Under the pieces are notes generated by a model, which saw only the letters and a program-made list of their open reading frames with translations, searched no databases and was not told the DNA's origin. From positions 125,442-173,767 of the forward strand of contig NZ_HG964452.1 of the NCBI RefSeq assembly GCF_000612725.1: a DNA stretch of 48,326 nucleotides, written 5' to 3'. Source of the DNA: Mycolicibacterium austroafricanum (lineage in GTDB: Bacteria > Actinomycetota > Actinomycetes > Mycobacteriales > Mycobacteriaceae). Position 1 is the first letter of the stretch; each line of letters begins with the position of its first letter. Below, piece after piece: positions 25,770 to 36,872 of this stretch. Both the position numbers and the translations under genes were made by a program.

Positions 25770-26719
25770 TGCTGCCCGACCTCGCGTGCCTCGTCACACA
25801 GCCGCTGGATCACCCGGGCCGCGGGCTCGATCGCGGTGAGCTCAGAGACGCCCTGGCCGACATTGACCGGGGCCAACCGGTAGTCGTCCGCAGCGATGGC
25901 CGCACGCAACTCCGTGACGGCTTCGGTGTCCGCGGCCAGCTCGGATTCGCGGCCGTGCCAGCTGTCGGTGAAGGCGTTGCGAAGCACCCGCTCCGGGATG
26001 GTCGGCGGCCACGGATAGCCCAGCGCGATGTCGAAGACGCGTGTGGTGACGGTGTCGGTGTTGCGGGCGGCCAGCATCACCTCTGCCGCGGCGTCGGGAA
26101 GCGTGGATTCCGGGCATGCCGCGAACGCGGTGCCCAGCCAGCCCCCGGAGGCGCCGGCGGCCAGCGCCGCCGCCAACCCGCGCCCCGATGCGATGCCGCC
26201 GGCCGCCAACACCGGGACTGCGACCCGGTCGAGCACCTCGACCAGCAGCGGCAGGGTGCCGACCCGGGGCTGCCCGTGTCCACCGGCTTCAGCGCCCCGA
26301 GTGACCAGCACGTCCACGCCGGCGTCGGCCGCGCGCTGCGCCCCGTCGACGTCGGCCACCTGGGTGGCGGTGACGCATCCGGCGTCGTGCGCCCGTCGCA
26401 CCCACGCCCAGTCGTCGCCGAAGCTGACCGACAGCAGGGCCGGCCGCGCCGCCAGGGCGGCCTCAAGCAGCCGCGGCTGCTCGGCGACGGCCCAACTGAT
26501 CAGGCCGATCCCGAAAGGCCGGTCCAGGTCCGACACGTGGCGCAGTTCGGTGTGCAGCCGATCGGCGGATCCGGCGCTGCCGATGCCGATCATGCCCAGC
26601 CCGCCGGCCCGTGAGACGGCTGCCGCCAACGCACCTCCGGCCACTCCTCCCATGGGCGCGTTGACGATCGGCGCGGCCAGACCCATCGCCTGTGACCACT
26701 GTGTCGATGTCGCCTTCAT
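25766..26719 (-). CDS. Nitronate monooxygenase / 2-nitropropane dioxygenase-like flavoprotein
   Basis: 317 aa FMN-dependent TIM-barrel enzyme. Motifs: APIVNAPMGGVAGGALAAA (N-terminal FMN loop), SRAGGLGMIGIGS, DVLVTRGAEAGGHGQPR (with the His of the active-site loop) and VLAAGGIASGRGLAAALAAGA (phosphate binding). It oxidises alkyl nitronates such as propionate-3-nitronate, or related substrates. ATG at 26719. It lies directly downstream of the fused mshB/lpqW fragment in the slot between lpqW and mshB, and no partner gene is adjacent. Confidence 0.87.
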   Translation of the reverse strand: MKATSTQWSQAMGLAAPIVNAPMGGVAGGALAAAVSRAGGLGMIGIGSAGSADRLHTELRHVSDLDRPFGIGLISWAVAEQPRLLEAALAARPALLSVSFGDDWAWVRRAHDAGCVTATQVADVDGAQRAADAGVDVLVTRGAEAGGHGQPRVGTLPLLVEVLDRVAVPVLAAGGIASGRGLAAALAAGASGGWLGTAFAACPESTLPDAAAEVMLAARNTDTVTTRVFDIALGYPWPPTIPERVLRNAFTDSWHGRESELAADTEAVTELRAAIAADDYRLAPVNVGQGVSELTAIEPAARVIQRLCDEAREVGQQ

Positions 26720-26731
26720 GACCGGAGACCC

Positions 26732-26846
26732 ACTGCGGCAGCCTCACCCAGCCACCCGCGTCGCCGACGATGCCGGCCGGCACCGCGCCGGTCAGGCTGA
26801 CGAACCAAGAGCAATCGCGCGGTCTCCATGGTCATCAGCTTGCCCC
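26732..26846 (-). repeat. Fused fragment: mshB 5' end joined to lpqW 3' end
   Basis: Bases 26803-26846 match 23951-23994 (mshB start and upstream; 38 of 44 identical by eye, including the ATG as 26829-26827). Bases 26732-26802 match 28088-28158 (3' end of lpqW; 64 of 71 identical by eye), with the lpqW stop lost. The two are joined with no spacer. The lpqW part is out of its native frame, so no protein is expected. The intact genes flank the slot on both sides, so this looks like the inner joint of a tandem duplication. Confidence 0.8.
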
Positions 26847-26890
26847 GCCAATGGGGCGCGCGGCGCGCTGGGCTGGCATAGATTCGCGTG

Positions 26891-28102
26891 GTGACCCGCC
26901 GCACCGTGCAGTTCGGGTGCGCCATCGCTGTCATCGGGTTGATCGCGGGCGTGGCCGGTGCGGCAACCACGCTGCTGTTGCACGCGATCGAGCACCTGAC
27001 CTTCCACTACAGCTTCGGCACACTTCTCAGCGGCATCGAGGGAAGTAATCCGGTCCGAAGGGCCGTGGGCCCGCTGCTGGGTGGCGCGCTGGCCGGATGG
27101 GGATGGTGGGCCCTGCGGCGCCGCCAGGACAGACCGCCTCTGACCGGAACCGCCGATGCCGGGCTGCAGGTGCTGCTCGTCGGGTCGGGAGCCTCGCTGG
27201 GACGGGAGGGCGCGCCGCGTCAACTCGCCGCGGCTTGGGGCGACATCGGTGTCTCGCGGCTGGCGCTGACCGCGGCAGATCGCCGGATTCTGCTGGCGTG
27301 CGCGGCAGGCGCCGGATTGGGCGCGGTGTACAGCGTCCCCTTGGGCGGGGCGCTGTTCGCCACCCGCATCCTGCTCCGGACGTGGCACCCGAGAGCGTTG
27401 GGCACCGCGCTGATCACGTCGAGCATCGCCGTCATGGTCGCGGCACCGGTCACCCACCTGGAGCACCCGCTGTCCTGGCCGGATTCGCGGCTGTCCTATC
27501 TGTTCGTGTTCCTGGCTCTGGCGCTCGCTCCGGTGGCGACCGCGGTGGGTCTGGTGTTCGACCGCATGATGCACGGCGCGCCGAGATTGACGTTGCGGTC
27601 ATGGATGGTGATCCCCGGGATTGCGGCGGCAGGTCTGTTGACCGGCGTCTGCTCGATCTGGCTTCCGGAGCTGCCCGGAAACGGCCGCAGCATCCTCCAG
27701 GTCAGCATGAGTAGCGGGTTGACGCTGACCTCGGCAGCACTGATCCTGCTTCTCAAACCACTGCTCACGATGCTGTTCCTGAGAGCCGGTGCGGCCGGCG
27801 GACTTCTGACCCCCGCACTGGCGACCGGCGCCGCAGCCGGATCCCTGGCCGCGTTGGCGCTCAATCACTGGGCCGGAACGCAGCTGCACGTGGCGGCGGT
27901 GTCCCTGAGTTGCGCGGCGGGTCTCCTGGCGATCACCCAGCGCTCGCCGTTGTTCGCAGCGCTGTTCGTCTGGGAGCTCGCGCGTCCGCCGCTGTGGCTG
28001 TTGCTCGTGTTCGCGGTCGGCGCCTATGCCGCCTACGGTCTGGCTGCGCTGCGCCGACGGCACCAGAAGGAGGCGGGCCGCGAGATCACTGCGGCAGCTT
28101 GA
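26891..28102 (+). CDS. ClC-family chloride channel/transporter
   Basis: 403 aa with about ten membrane segments. ClC signatures are [10 protein letters not shown] (the selectivity-filter GREGP motif with Ala in place of Pro order), [19 protein letters not shown] and [14 protein letters not shown] (GxFxP-like region). It moves Cl- or other anions such as fluoride or nitrate, in exchange with protons or as a channel. No CBS domains. Start GTG at 26891 with TAGATT (26879-26884) 6 bases upstream (leaderless). The last 17 bases overlap the convergent lpqW 3' end. Confidence 0.85.
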   Translation: MTRRTVQFGCAIAVIGLIAGVAGAATTLLLHAIEHLTFHYSFGTLLSGIEGSNPVRRAVGPLLGGALAGWGWWALRRRQDRPPLTGTADAGLQVLLVGSGASLGREGAPRQLAAAWGDIGVSRLALTAADRRILLACAAGAGLGAVYSVPLGGALFATRILLRTWHPRALGTALITSSIAVMVAAPVTHLEHPLSWPDSRLSYLFVFLALALAPVATAVGLVFDRMMHGAPRLTLRSWMVIPGIAAAGLLTGVCSIWLPELPGNGRSILQVSMSSGLTLTSAALILLLKPLLTMLFLRAGAAGGLLTPALATGAAAGSLAALALNHWAGTQLHVAAVSLSCAAGLLAITQRSPLFAALFVWELARPPLWLLLVFAVGAYAAYGLAALRRRHQKEAGREITAAA

Positions 28103-30002
28103 CCCAGCTGCCTGCGTCGCCGACGATGCCGACCGGCACAGCGCCGGTCAGGCTGACGTGCTGCACGCTGGGGCCGGCCGCGACGATCGTGGTGTCCTGC
28201 AGGATCGGCAGCACCGTGGACATCTCCCACAGCCTGGGCTCGACCTCGTCGATGACCTCGGCGATGTCGGCGGTGCCGTGCAGTGCGGCGTCGATCCTGG
28301 GCTGAATGTGCGGGTCGCAGATTCCGGTGATGTTGCTCGGCGCCTGGACGAGTTGATCGGAGTCCGGCTCGGGGGCGGGCGAAGTCTGCGTCGCTGTCGT
28401 CGGCGTTGTCGACGTCGTCGGCGGATCGGACGGGCCGCGCGGTCCGGACGTTCCGCTCGGTCTGGGCGGGTCGGAGGTCGGCGCCGGTGCCCCGGTGGTG
28501 GTTTCGACTGCGGTGGCCTCCAGCGCCGGACAGCCGTAGCGCGACGCCAGCGACGTCGCGAGGTCACCGCCTGCCGGGTGCCAGCCGATCACCGCATCGA
28601 TCTGGTTGTTGACCATGGCGTCTCCGTACAGCACCACCGGGTCGAGTGCCGCCACCGTCGCCGCGATCCCGACGCTGCGCAGCTGATCGGCGGCGGTGTT
28701 GGCGACCGCGACCGCCGTCGGGTCATTGGCGGCGACGCCGAGCACCAGCGTCAGCGGCTCGCCGTCCTTGGTGAGCCGGCCGCGGTTGCTCTCCGGCGCA
28801 CCGGGCGCCGGCGGCGGTGAGGTCGGCACCTGCACGGGGTCCACCTGATACCCGGCCTCGGCCAGCAGGGTCATGGCATCCTCCCGCGTCATCGCGGGCG
28901 GGGCGGTCGGGACGTAACCGGGGTCCGACGGCGAGCGCACCTGGGCCTGGGCCAGGGTGACGGTGTTGTCGTCGCCGGCGCCGACGGCGGCCAGCAGGTC
29001 GACGTCGAGCAGGCCGAGGACCGCCTTGCGGACCAGCGCGTCGGCCAGCATCGGCTGCTGGGCCCGCAGCGTCAGATGCATGACGCGCGGGGTGACGATC
29101 CGGGCGGTGCGCACGTCGGGGATCGCGGACAGCTGGGCGAACACCGCCGACCCGCCATGCACCTGGGCGACCTGGGTGTCCCCGTTGCGGATGGAATCGG
29201 CCAGCGCGGCGGGCGCCCCGCCGCGGCGGAACAGGATCAGGTCCGGTGTGGCGGGCGTGCCCCAATATCTGTCGTTACGCGCGAGCAGGATCTCGTCACG
29301 CTGCGGGTCGATGGTGTCGACGCGGAACTGCCCTCCGGTGACCGGCAGCGCCTGCGCCAGGCCTGCGCCGAATCCGCCGGGGACGTCCTTGACGATGTGG
29401 GCGGGCAGGATGTCGTTGAACATCTCACGCCACGCCGGGTAGGGCTGTGCGAACGTCACGACGGCCGTCTTGCCGCCCTCGACGGACTGCACGCCGGTGA
29501 TGAGGTCGTAGCCGGCCGGGTCGGCAGCGCCGGGCTGGCTGACCATCTGCCGCCACAGGTACCAGTAGTCATCCGCGCCGATCGGCGCGTTGTCGGTCCA
29601 CTGCGCCTCCGGCCGGATCTTGTAGGTGACGGTGAACGGGTCCTCGCCGGTGACCTCGGCCGACTCCAGCAGGGAGGTGTCCAGCTCCCAGCGCGAACCC
29701 GTCGGGGTGCGGGAATCCGGGATCGGTCGGAACGAGCTGGGCAGCACCAGCGAGCTGATCGCCGCGTTGACCGGTGACTGGTCGGACAACAGATGGGAGT
29801 TGAATCCGGGCCCGATCGAGTCGATCGCCACGATGATCTGCGTCGCCTTCATCGGCGGCGGCGGGGTCACCTCGGTGGTGTCGGTGCTCTGCGGCGCCGG
29901 CGGCGGACTCACCGTGCAGCCGGTCACCAGGGCCAACGTCATGACGGTCGCGGCTAGAGCCGACCCACGGCCGGCGCGGACGCGGCGAAAGGTCGTCGGC
30001 AC
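28086..30002 (-). CDS. lpqW: Lipoprotein LpqW (PIM/LM/LAM branch control)
   Basis: 638 aa lipoprotein: signal peptide with lipobox LVTGC (Cys29), a Pro/Thr linker, then an extracytoplasmic solute-binding fold of the peptide/nickel-binding (SBP family 5) type. A Pro/Ser/Thr-rich insertion occurs near the C-terminus (about residues 505-560). In mycobacteria LpqW directs intermediates towards LM/LAM at the PimE branch point; pimE is also in this window. ATG at 30002, downstream of typA on the same strand by 38 bases. The 3' end overlaps the ClC gene, and a 71-base copy of it recurs at 26732. Confidence 0.93.
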   Translation of the reverse strand: MPTTFRRVRAGRGSALAATVMTLALVTGCTVSPPPAPQSTDTTEVTPPPPMKATQIIVAIDSIGPGFNSHLLSDQSPVNAAISSLVLPSSFRPIPDSRTPTGSRWELDTSLLESAEVTGEDPFTVTYKIRPEAQWTDNAPIGADDYWYLWRQMVSQPGAADPAGYDLITGVQSVEGGKTAVVTFAQPYPAWREMFNDILPAHIVKDVPGGFGAGLAQALPVTGGQFRVDTIDPQRDEILLARNDRYWGTPATPDLILFRRGGAPAALADSIRNGDTQVAQVHGGSAVFAQLSAIPDVRTARIVTPRVMHLTLRAQQPMLADALVRKAVLGLLDVDLLAAVGAGDDNTVTLAQAQVRSPSDPGYVPTAPPAMTREDAMTLLAEAGYQVDPVQVPTSPPPAPGAPESNRGRLTKDGEPLTLVLGVAANDPTAVAVANTAADQLRSVGIAATVAALDPVVLYGDAMVNNQIDAVIGWHPAGGDLATSLASRYGCPALEATAVETTTGAPAPTSDPPRPSGTSGPRGPSDPPTTSTTPTTATQTSPAPEPDSDQLVQAPSNITGICDPHIQPRIDAALHGTADIAEVIDEVEPRLWEMSTVLPILQDTTIVAAGPSVQHVSLTGAVPVGIVGDAGSWVKLPQ

Positions 30003-30040
30003 GCTTTACAGATTAACCACGGGCGGCAGACCCACCGTGG

Positions 30041-31945
<1,905 letters not shown>

Positions 31946-32001
31946 GCCGGTGATTGTCGCAGTGCACTGCACAGATCGCGAAAACGAGAGATTCCCGTCA
32001 C

Positions 32002-32169
32002 GTGAAAGCCACCGAGCTCGCCGGCATGAAGCCGAAGAAAAAGTGTTGTCGCAGCAAGCCGAGATGCAAGCGCTGTCCCGTGGTTTTGAACAAGGTGCGC
32101 AAGGCCGAACTGAACGGGATCCGCGGCAAGGAGCTGACGATGGTCTTCAAGCGGGCCCGCAAGTCCTAG
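32002..32169 (+). CDS. Small basic protein with CC-x5-C-x2-C motif
   Basis: 55 aa from GTG 32002 (47 aa from ATG 32026). Very Lys/Arg-rich with KKKCCRSKPRCKRCPVVL, a compact cysteine cluster that could bind zinc, and a conserved-looking tail (ELTMVFKRARKS). Probably binds nucleic acid or the ribosome, by composition only. The GTG has a -10-like GAGATT (31988-31993) 8 bases upstream. Divergent from typA with a 56-base gap. Similar small proteins occur in other actinobacteria as far as I recall. Confidence 0.72.
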   Translation: MKATELAGMKPKKKCCRSKPRCKRCPVVLNKVRKAELNGIRGKELTMVFKRARKS

Positions 32170-32298
32170 GTGAATCCGGCGCGTTCGGCCACCGTGGGAG
32201 ACGTCCGTGGCACCTTTTCGGCGCCTTTTCTCAGCCGATTGATTACGCCCGGGCGTACCGTTGAGGGCACCCGTCAAAGCGTCTTCTGGAGGTTGGCA

Positions 32299-32571
32299 AT
32301 GGCGGTCTATTCGGTGCTCACCATCGTTCTCATCACGGTGCTGGCGACTCTCACGACGCTGGCGATCTTCCTGGGTCTGGCCAACTGGATCGGCGCGTTC
32401 TACATCGTGCGATGTAGCGAGTGTCGTCATCTGACGTTCAGCTCGGCGAATCGCAACCAGGCGTCGTGCCCGCATTGCCGCCATCCCGTGCTGACCCACC
32501 CGATCCACGCCATCGCGCACCGGGACAGCCGGGCCGACGTGCGGGTGCCCGGCGACCGGCTGCGCTACTGA
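32299..32571 (+). CDS. Small membrane protein with cytoplasmic zinc ribbon
   Basis: 90 aa. One long N-terminal membrane segment (VLTIVLITVLATLTTLAIFL to about residue 35) is followed by a CSEC...CPHC pair of CXXC knuckles (about residues 38-62), i.e. a membrane-anchored zinc ribbon. The ATG at 32299 has Shine-Dalgarno TGGAGG; the longer frame from 32170 has none. No function known. Converges on the next membrane protein gene. Confidence 0.75.
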   Translation: MAVYSVLTIVLITVLATLTTLAIFLGLANWIGAFYIVRCSECRHLTFSSANRNQASCPHCRHPVLTHPIHAIAHRDSRADVRVPGDRLRY

Positions 32572-32580
32572 GCCGACAGG

Positions 32581-33657
32581 TCACGGGTAGGACAGCAACA
32601 CCATCACCCGGCCGTCCTGCGGCGGCTCCGGGAAATCGTCGACGTCGAAGCCGTAGTACTCGACCTGATCCTCGGTGATCTGCTCGATCACCTTGCCCTG
32701 CGTGTGGACGGTGCCGCCGTGGGCGTCCTTCATGGCGCCGACGAAGTCCGGCACCGACAGCGATTCGGCCAGCAACAGTGCCTGACCTCCGGACGAAAGG
32801 TCAACCAGCACACCGGCTCCCGCGTAGTTGTTGCCTCCTCGCCCGGTGCCGTCGGGCGCCCAGTACACGGGCTCGGACGCCAGCGGGCCCTCGACCCGGC
32901 GGTACTGCCCGGGCTGATCGGCGTCGGCGACGGTGACCACGGGAAGCGCCGCGATCGTCCGCTTGTCCTGCCAGAACATCCACCCCAGCGGAATGGCCAC
33001 GATCGCGTATATCAGGACGATCAGCACCAGCACAGGCTTCCAAGCGATCTCCCAGGACAACCGGCGCTGCGACATCCCGGTGTCGGCGATCTGCTCGTCG
33101 AGTCGGCGGCGGCCGAACCTGAAGACATACCAGGCCGACAACCGGACGAGCGCCATCAGCGCCAGCACGATGAGCCCGACGACGCCGGCGATCCTGAAGT
33201 AGAAGGTGCTGTCGCCGTTGTTCTCCGTCGCCAGCACCATGACCGCCGGGATCGGAGCAGTCAGGAGCAGGAGCAGAACGTAGGAGGGGTGGCTCGTCAG
33301 GTAGACGTAGTGCGCCGTCCACCGAGGGTTGCCGGCGAACACCGTGACGTCACCGACGTCGGCCTTGACCATCGGTGTCCAGGACCCCTGGACCACGCGT
33401 GGGCGAACGAGGCCGCGGAAGTACAGGAAACCCGCCGCCGCCGACACCGCGAGGGCACCCCAGAAGACGCCGGGCATCGACTCTCCCGTGCCGGGGACCC
33501 CGAACGCGCCGCGGATGTCGATGACCTTGGCGATGAAGAACGTCAGCGGCAGCGCGAAGAACAGCTCGATCAGCCACATCTGGACCAGCTGCGGTATCCG
33601 CGAACCGATCCGGTCGAAGGCGAGCACACCCCGCCAGAGGGACCGCAGTGCGCCCAT
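32581..33657 (-). CDS. Multipass membrane protein of unknown function
   Basis: 358 aa with five or six membrane segments (near 25-45, 62-80, 125-145, 158-180 and 205-230) and a hydrophilic C-terminal half (about 235-358) with no recognised motif. Charged RRRLDEQIADTGMSQRR lies between helices. Pro/Gly/Asp-rich residues near the end (DDFPEPPQDGR). ATG at 33657. It lies between a small zinc-ribbon gene and the nar operon; I see no link to either. Uncharacterised. Confidence 0.68.
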   Translation of the reverse strand: MGALRSLWRGVLAFDRIGSRIPQLVQMWLIELFFALPLTFFIAKVIDIRGAFGVPGTGESMPGVFWGALAVSAAAGFLYFRGLVRPRVVQGSWTPMVKADVGDVTVFAGNPRWTAHYVYLTSHPSYVLLLLLTAPIPAVMVLATENNGDSTFYFRIAGVVGLIVLALMALVRLSAWYVFRFGRRRLDEQIADTGMSQRRLSWEIAWKPVLVLIVLIYAIVAIPLGWMFWQDKRTIAALPVVTVADADQPGQYRRVEGPLASEPVYWAPDGTGRGGNNYAGAGVLVDLSSGGQALLLAESLSVPDFVGAMKDAHGGTVHTQGKVIEQITEDQVEYYGFDVDDFPEPPQDGRVMVLLSYP

Positions 33658-33718
33658 GGATCAGGAGACTAGCGACACCCGTGCGCCTCGGTGGGCGGTT
33701 CCCGGCTTGGGGACCCGA

Positions 33719-34450
33719 TCACCAGCCGCGGCGGCGCGGCGCCGAACCGACCAGCTCACCCTTGCCCGCCGCCTCGCGGCTGCGGTAGACGATGTAGGGC
33801 CGGAACAGGTAGCCGATCGGCGCGCTGAACGCGTGCACCAGCCTGGTGAACGGCCACAGGCAGAACAGTGTCAGGCCCAGCATCACGTGGATGTGGAACC
33901 ACAGCGGCGCATCGACCATCAGGTCGCCGCGCGGCTGCAGCACCCAGATGGACCGGAACCAGGGCGACACCGTCTCGCGGTAGTTGTGTTCGGCGCCCAC
34001 CGGGGTGGCGCCGATCAGCGTGCACGCCAGGCCCGCGACGATCGCCATCACCAGCACCAGATACATCACCTTGTCGTTGACGGTGGTCGCCATGAACACC
34101 GGCCCCGTGGTGCGCCGCCGGTACACCAGCAGTGAAATCCCGACCAGGGTGCAGACACCGGCGATCGCACCGAGCACGAGCGCCTGGATGTGGTAGGCGT
34201 GATCGCTCAATCCGATTGCGTCGGTCCAGGATTCGGGGATGACCAGCCCGATGATGTGGCCCACGATGACGACCAGGATGCCGAAGTGGAACATCGGGCT
34301 GGCGACCCGCAGCAGCCGGCTCTCGTAGAGCTGTGACGAGCGGGTGGTCCAGCCGAACTTGTCGTAGCGGTACCGCCACCACGTGCCCACCACGACGATG
34401 GCCAGCGTGACGTAGGGCACCACGTCCCAGAAGATCTCCCACCCGGACAT
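33719..34450 (-). CDS. narI: Respiratory nitrate reductase gamma subunit
   Basis: 243 aa cytochrome b membrane subunit that takes electrons from menaquinol and passes them to NarH. Five membrane helices, with His residues in the helix regions MFHFGILVVIVGHIIGL and WFHIHVMLGLTLFC suited to the two b-type hemes. ATG at 34450, one base after the narJ stop; last gene of narK-G-H-J-I. Confidence 0.94.
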   Translation of the reverse strand: MSGWEIFWDVVPYVTLAIVVVGTWWRYRYDKFGWTTRSSQLYESRLLRVASPMFHFGILVVIVGHIIGLVIPESWTDAIGLSDHAYHIQALVLGAIAGVCTLVGISLLVYRRRTTGPVFMATTVNDKVMYLVLVMAIVAGLACTLIGATPVGAEHNYRETVSPWFRSIWVLQPRGDLMVDAPLWFHIHVMLGLTLFCLWPFTRLVHAFSAPIGYLFRPYIVYRSREAAGKGELVGSAPRRRGW

Positions 34451-34451
34451 C

Positions 34452-35195
34452 TCAGCGCCCCCCTTCGCCCGCCCGGTTCATTCCCACCCCTGCTTCGCCC
34501 GCCCGGTTCATTCCCACCCCTGCTTCGCCCGCCCGGTTCATTCCCACCCCTGCTTCGCCCGCCCGTTTCGGCGGCACCGTCAACGTGAACGGTTGCAGGC
34601 CCACCGCTTCGGCGGGCGGCCCGTCGGCGGCCAGCCGCTGCGCGCGGCGCAACTCCTCGTCGGTGGCCACAGGCAGGGTGGCCAGCACCGCGGCCACTGC
34701 CGACGCGTAGGGCGAGCCGACATCGCGCAACACCCCGTGCAACACACCGAGCGGCACCCGGTGCTCGGTCAGCAACCGCCGCCCGACGCCCGCGTCGACG
34801 GTCGCGGCGAACTCCAGCACGACAGGCAGAAAGTCGGGGGCTTCGTCGGCCGGTGCCGGCGCCCCCGCGTCCCGGTAGGCCTGCGCGAACGCCAGCATCG
34901 CCTGCCCGCGGTTGCGGGTGTCACCGGCGGTCCAGTAGGTCAGGTACATGGTGGCGCGCCGGCGCATGTCGAAGGTGGCGACGTAGTCCTGCGCGGCCTG
35001 CATCGGCCCGAGTGCCCGCACAGCGGCCAGGGTGGCCGAAAGTTGTTCGGCGGCAGCGCCTTCGACGTGGTCGAGCAGCTCCTCGGCGGCGGCGAGCTGA
35101 GCCCCGTCGGGGTAGCTCAGTAGCAGGGACGCACACTGCCACACCAATCGGTCGGCGAGCGCCGGTGTCCGGGACCGCTTGAGCAGCTTCATCAC
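34452..35195 (-). CDS. narJ: Nitrate reductase assembly chaperone
   Basis: 247 aa TorD/NarJ-type all-helical chaperone needed for molybdenum cofactor insertion into NarG. Recognisable: LLSYPDGAQLAAAEELLDHV, YVATFDMRRRATMYLTYW (NarJ signature) and FLPVVLEFA. Start overlaps the narH stop (ATGA). The C-terminus is unusual: after PPKR the protein reads AGEAGVGMNR three times plus a partial unit, encoded by perfect 30-base repeats, and lies outside the known fold. Confidence 0.93.
   Translation of the reverse strand: MMKLLKRSRTPALADRLVWQCASLLLSYPDGAQLAAAEELLDHVEGAAAEQLSATLAAVRALGPMQAAQDYVATFDMRRRATMYLTYWTAGDTRNRGQAMLAFAQAYRDAGAPAPADEAPDFLPVVLEFAATVDAGVGRRLLTEHRVPLGVLHGVLRDVGSPYASAVAAVLATLPVATDEELRRAQRLAADGPPAEAVGLQPFTLTVPPKRAGEAGVGMNRAGEAGVGMNRAGEAGVGMNRAGEGGR
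34471..34560 (-). repeat. Three perfect 30-base tandem repeats in narJ
   Basis: Units 34471-34500, 34501-34530 and 34531-34560 are identical; partial copies flank both ends (from about 34463 and to 34565). Each unit encodes AGEAGVGMNR in frame, so copy changes keep the frame. They end about 20 bases before the narI start. Perfect identity points to recent expansion or ongoing slippage. Confidence 0.95.
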
Positions 35196-36844
35196 CGGTC
35201 ACCGTCCTGCGGGAACAGTCCCGATGGTGCGCCGCGGCCGTCCCAGTTGAGCAGGTTGACCCGCGACGGCCGGGCCTCGTCGGCGGCCATGTGCTCGGAG
35301 GTCTGCCGCTGCCGCAACGCGTGAAACGTCTCCACCGCCACCGGGATCGGCTGCCCACTGGCTTCGCCGAACGGACCCGACTCGTACATCCCCGGCCCGC
35401 CCTCGAACGACAGCGAGCAGCCGGGTTCCTCCAGCGACCACGGCTCGACGGCCGCATACGCGGTCGGGATGACGTAGCGCTCGTCGTACTTCGCCAACGC
35501 CAGCAGCCGGTACATCTCGTAGATCTGCTCCTCGGTCATCCCGACCGATTCGGGGATGTGCGGCTGGGTCTCCCGGCCGAGGTTGACGTCGCGCATGTAG
35601 GACCGCATCGCCGCCAGCCGGCGCAGCACCCCCTCGACGACCGCCGTGTCACCGGCGGTGAACAGCCCGGCCAGGTACTCGATCGGAATGCGCAACGCTT
35701 CCAGCGCCCCGAACAGGTTGCCGGCATCCTCCCCGTCGTGCCCGTCGCGGCTGACCGCATCGACGACCGGCGACAGCGGCGGGATGTACCACACCATCGG
35801 CATCGTCCGGTACTCCGGGTGCAGCGGCAATGCCACCTGGTACTCGTGGATCAGCGCGTAGATCGGCGAGCGCTGAGCGGCCTCGATCCACTCGTCGGAG
35901 ATGCCCTCGGCGAGGGCGCCCGCGATGACCTCGGGATCGCTGGGGTCCAACAGGATCGACTTCTGCGCCTCGTACAGGTCGGTGTCGTTCTCCACCGAGG
36001 CGGCCGCGGTGACGCGATCGACGTCGTAGAGCACGAGGCCCAGATACCGCAGCCGGCCCACGCAGGTCTCCGAGCACACCGTCGGCAGCCCGACCTCGAT
36101 GCGCGGGTAGCACAGCGTGCACTTCTCGGCCTTGCCCGTCTTGTGATTGAAGTACACCTTCTTGTACGGGCACCCCGACACGCACATCCGCCAGCCGCGG
36201 CAGCGGTCCTGGTCGACCAGCACGATGCCGTCCTCGGTGCGCTTGTACATCGCCCCCGACGGGCACGACGCCACGCACGACGGGTTCAGGCAGTGTTCGC
36301 AGATCCGCGGCAGGTAGAACATGAAGGTCTGCTCGAGCTCGAGCCGGATCTCCTCGCTGACCTTTGCGAGCACCGGGTCGCCGGGCACGATCTCCGGGGA
36401 GCCACCGAGGTCGTCGTCCCAGTTGGCCGACCATTCCACCTTCATCGGCTTGCCGCTGATCAGGCTGCGCGGCGGTGCGACGGGCATGTGCTCGCCCAGG
36501 GGTGCGTTGGTGAGGTTCTCGTAGTCGTAGGTCCACGGCTCGTAGTAGTCGTTGATGGACGGCAGCTTGGGGTTGGAGAAGATGTTCAGCAACTTGTTCA
36601 GCCGCCCGCCGCCGCGCAACCGCAGCCGACCGCGCTTGTCGCGGATCCACCCGCCGCGCCACCGTTCCTGATCTTGATAGGTGCGCGGATAGCCTTGTCC
36701 GGGACGGGTTTCGACGTTGTTGAACCACACGTATTCGGTGCCAGGCCGGTTGGTCCAGGCCTGTTTGCAGGTCACCGAGCAGGTGTGGCACCCGATGCAC
36801 TTGTCGAGGTTCATCACCATCGCCATCTGGGCCATGACTTTCAT
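35192..36844 (-). CDS. narH: Respiratory nitrate reductase beta subunit (iron-sulfur)
   Basis: 550 aa electron-transfer subunit. Cysteine clusters in order: CIGCHTCSVTCK (about residues 17-28), CEHCLNPSCVASCP, CRGWRMCVSGCP (the CxxW form that gives a [3Fe-4S] cluster) and CTLCYP with CSETCVGR. This fits three [4Fe-4S] plus one [3Fe-4S]. It passes electrons from NarI to NarG on the cytoplasmic face. ATG at 36844, 28 bases after narG; overlaps narJ by 4 bases. Confidence 0.96.
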   Translation of the reverse strand: MKVMAQMAMVMNLDKCIGCHTCSVTCKQAWTNRPGTEYVWFNNVETRPGQGYPRTYQDQERWRGGWIRDKRGRLRLRGGGRLNKLLNIFSNPKLPSINDYYEPWTYDYENLTNAPLGEHMPVAPPRSLISGKPMKVEWSANWDDDLGGSPEIVPGDPVLAKVSEEIRLELEQTFMFYLPRICEHCLNPSCVASCPSGAMYKRTEDGIVLVDQDRCRGWRMCVSGCPYKKVYFNHKTGKAEKCTLCYPRIEVGLPTVCSETCVGRLRYLGLVLYDVDRVTAAASVENDTDLYEAQKSILLDPSDPEVIAGALAEGISDEWIEAAQRSPIYALIHEYQVALPLHPEYRTMPMVWYIPPLSPVVDAVSRDGHDGEDAGNLFGALEALRIPIEYLAGLFTAGDTAVVEGVLRRLAAMRSYMRDVNLGRETQPHIPESVGMTEEQIYEMYRLLALAKYDERYVIPTAYAAVEPWSLEEPGCSLSFEGGPGMYESGPFGEASGQPIPVAVETFHALRQRQTSEHMAADEARPSRVNLLNWDGRGAPSGLFPQDGDR

Positions 36845-36872
36845 CGGCTCACTCCGCCCGCTTCGTTCGGCA

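Noticed and set aside
34471..34560. CRISPR-like array
   Set aside because: The 30-base units are adjacent with no spacers and are coding in narJ; no cas genes are present.
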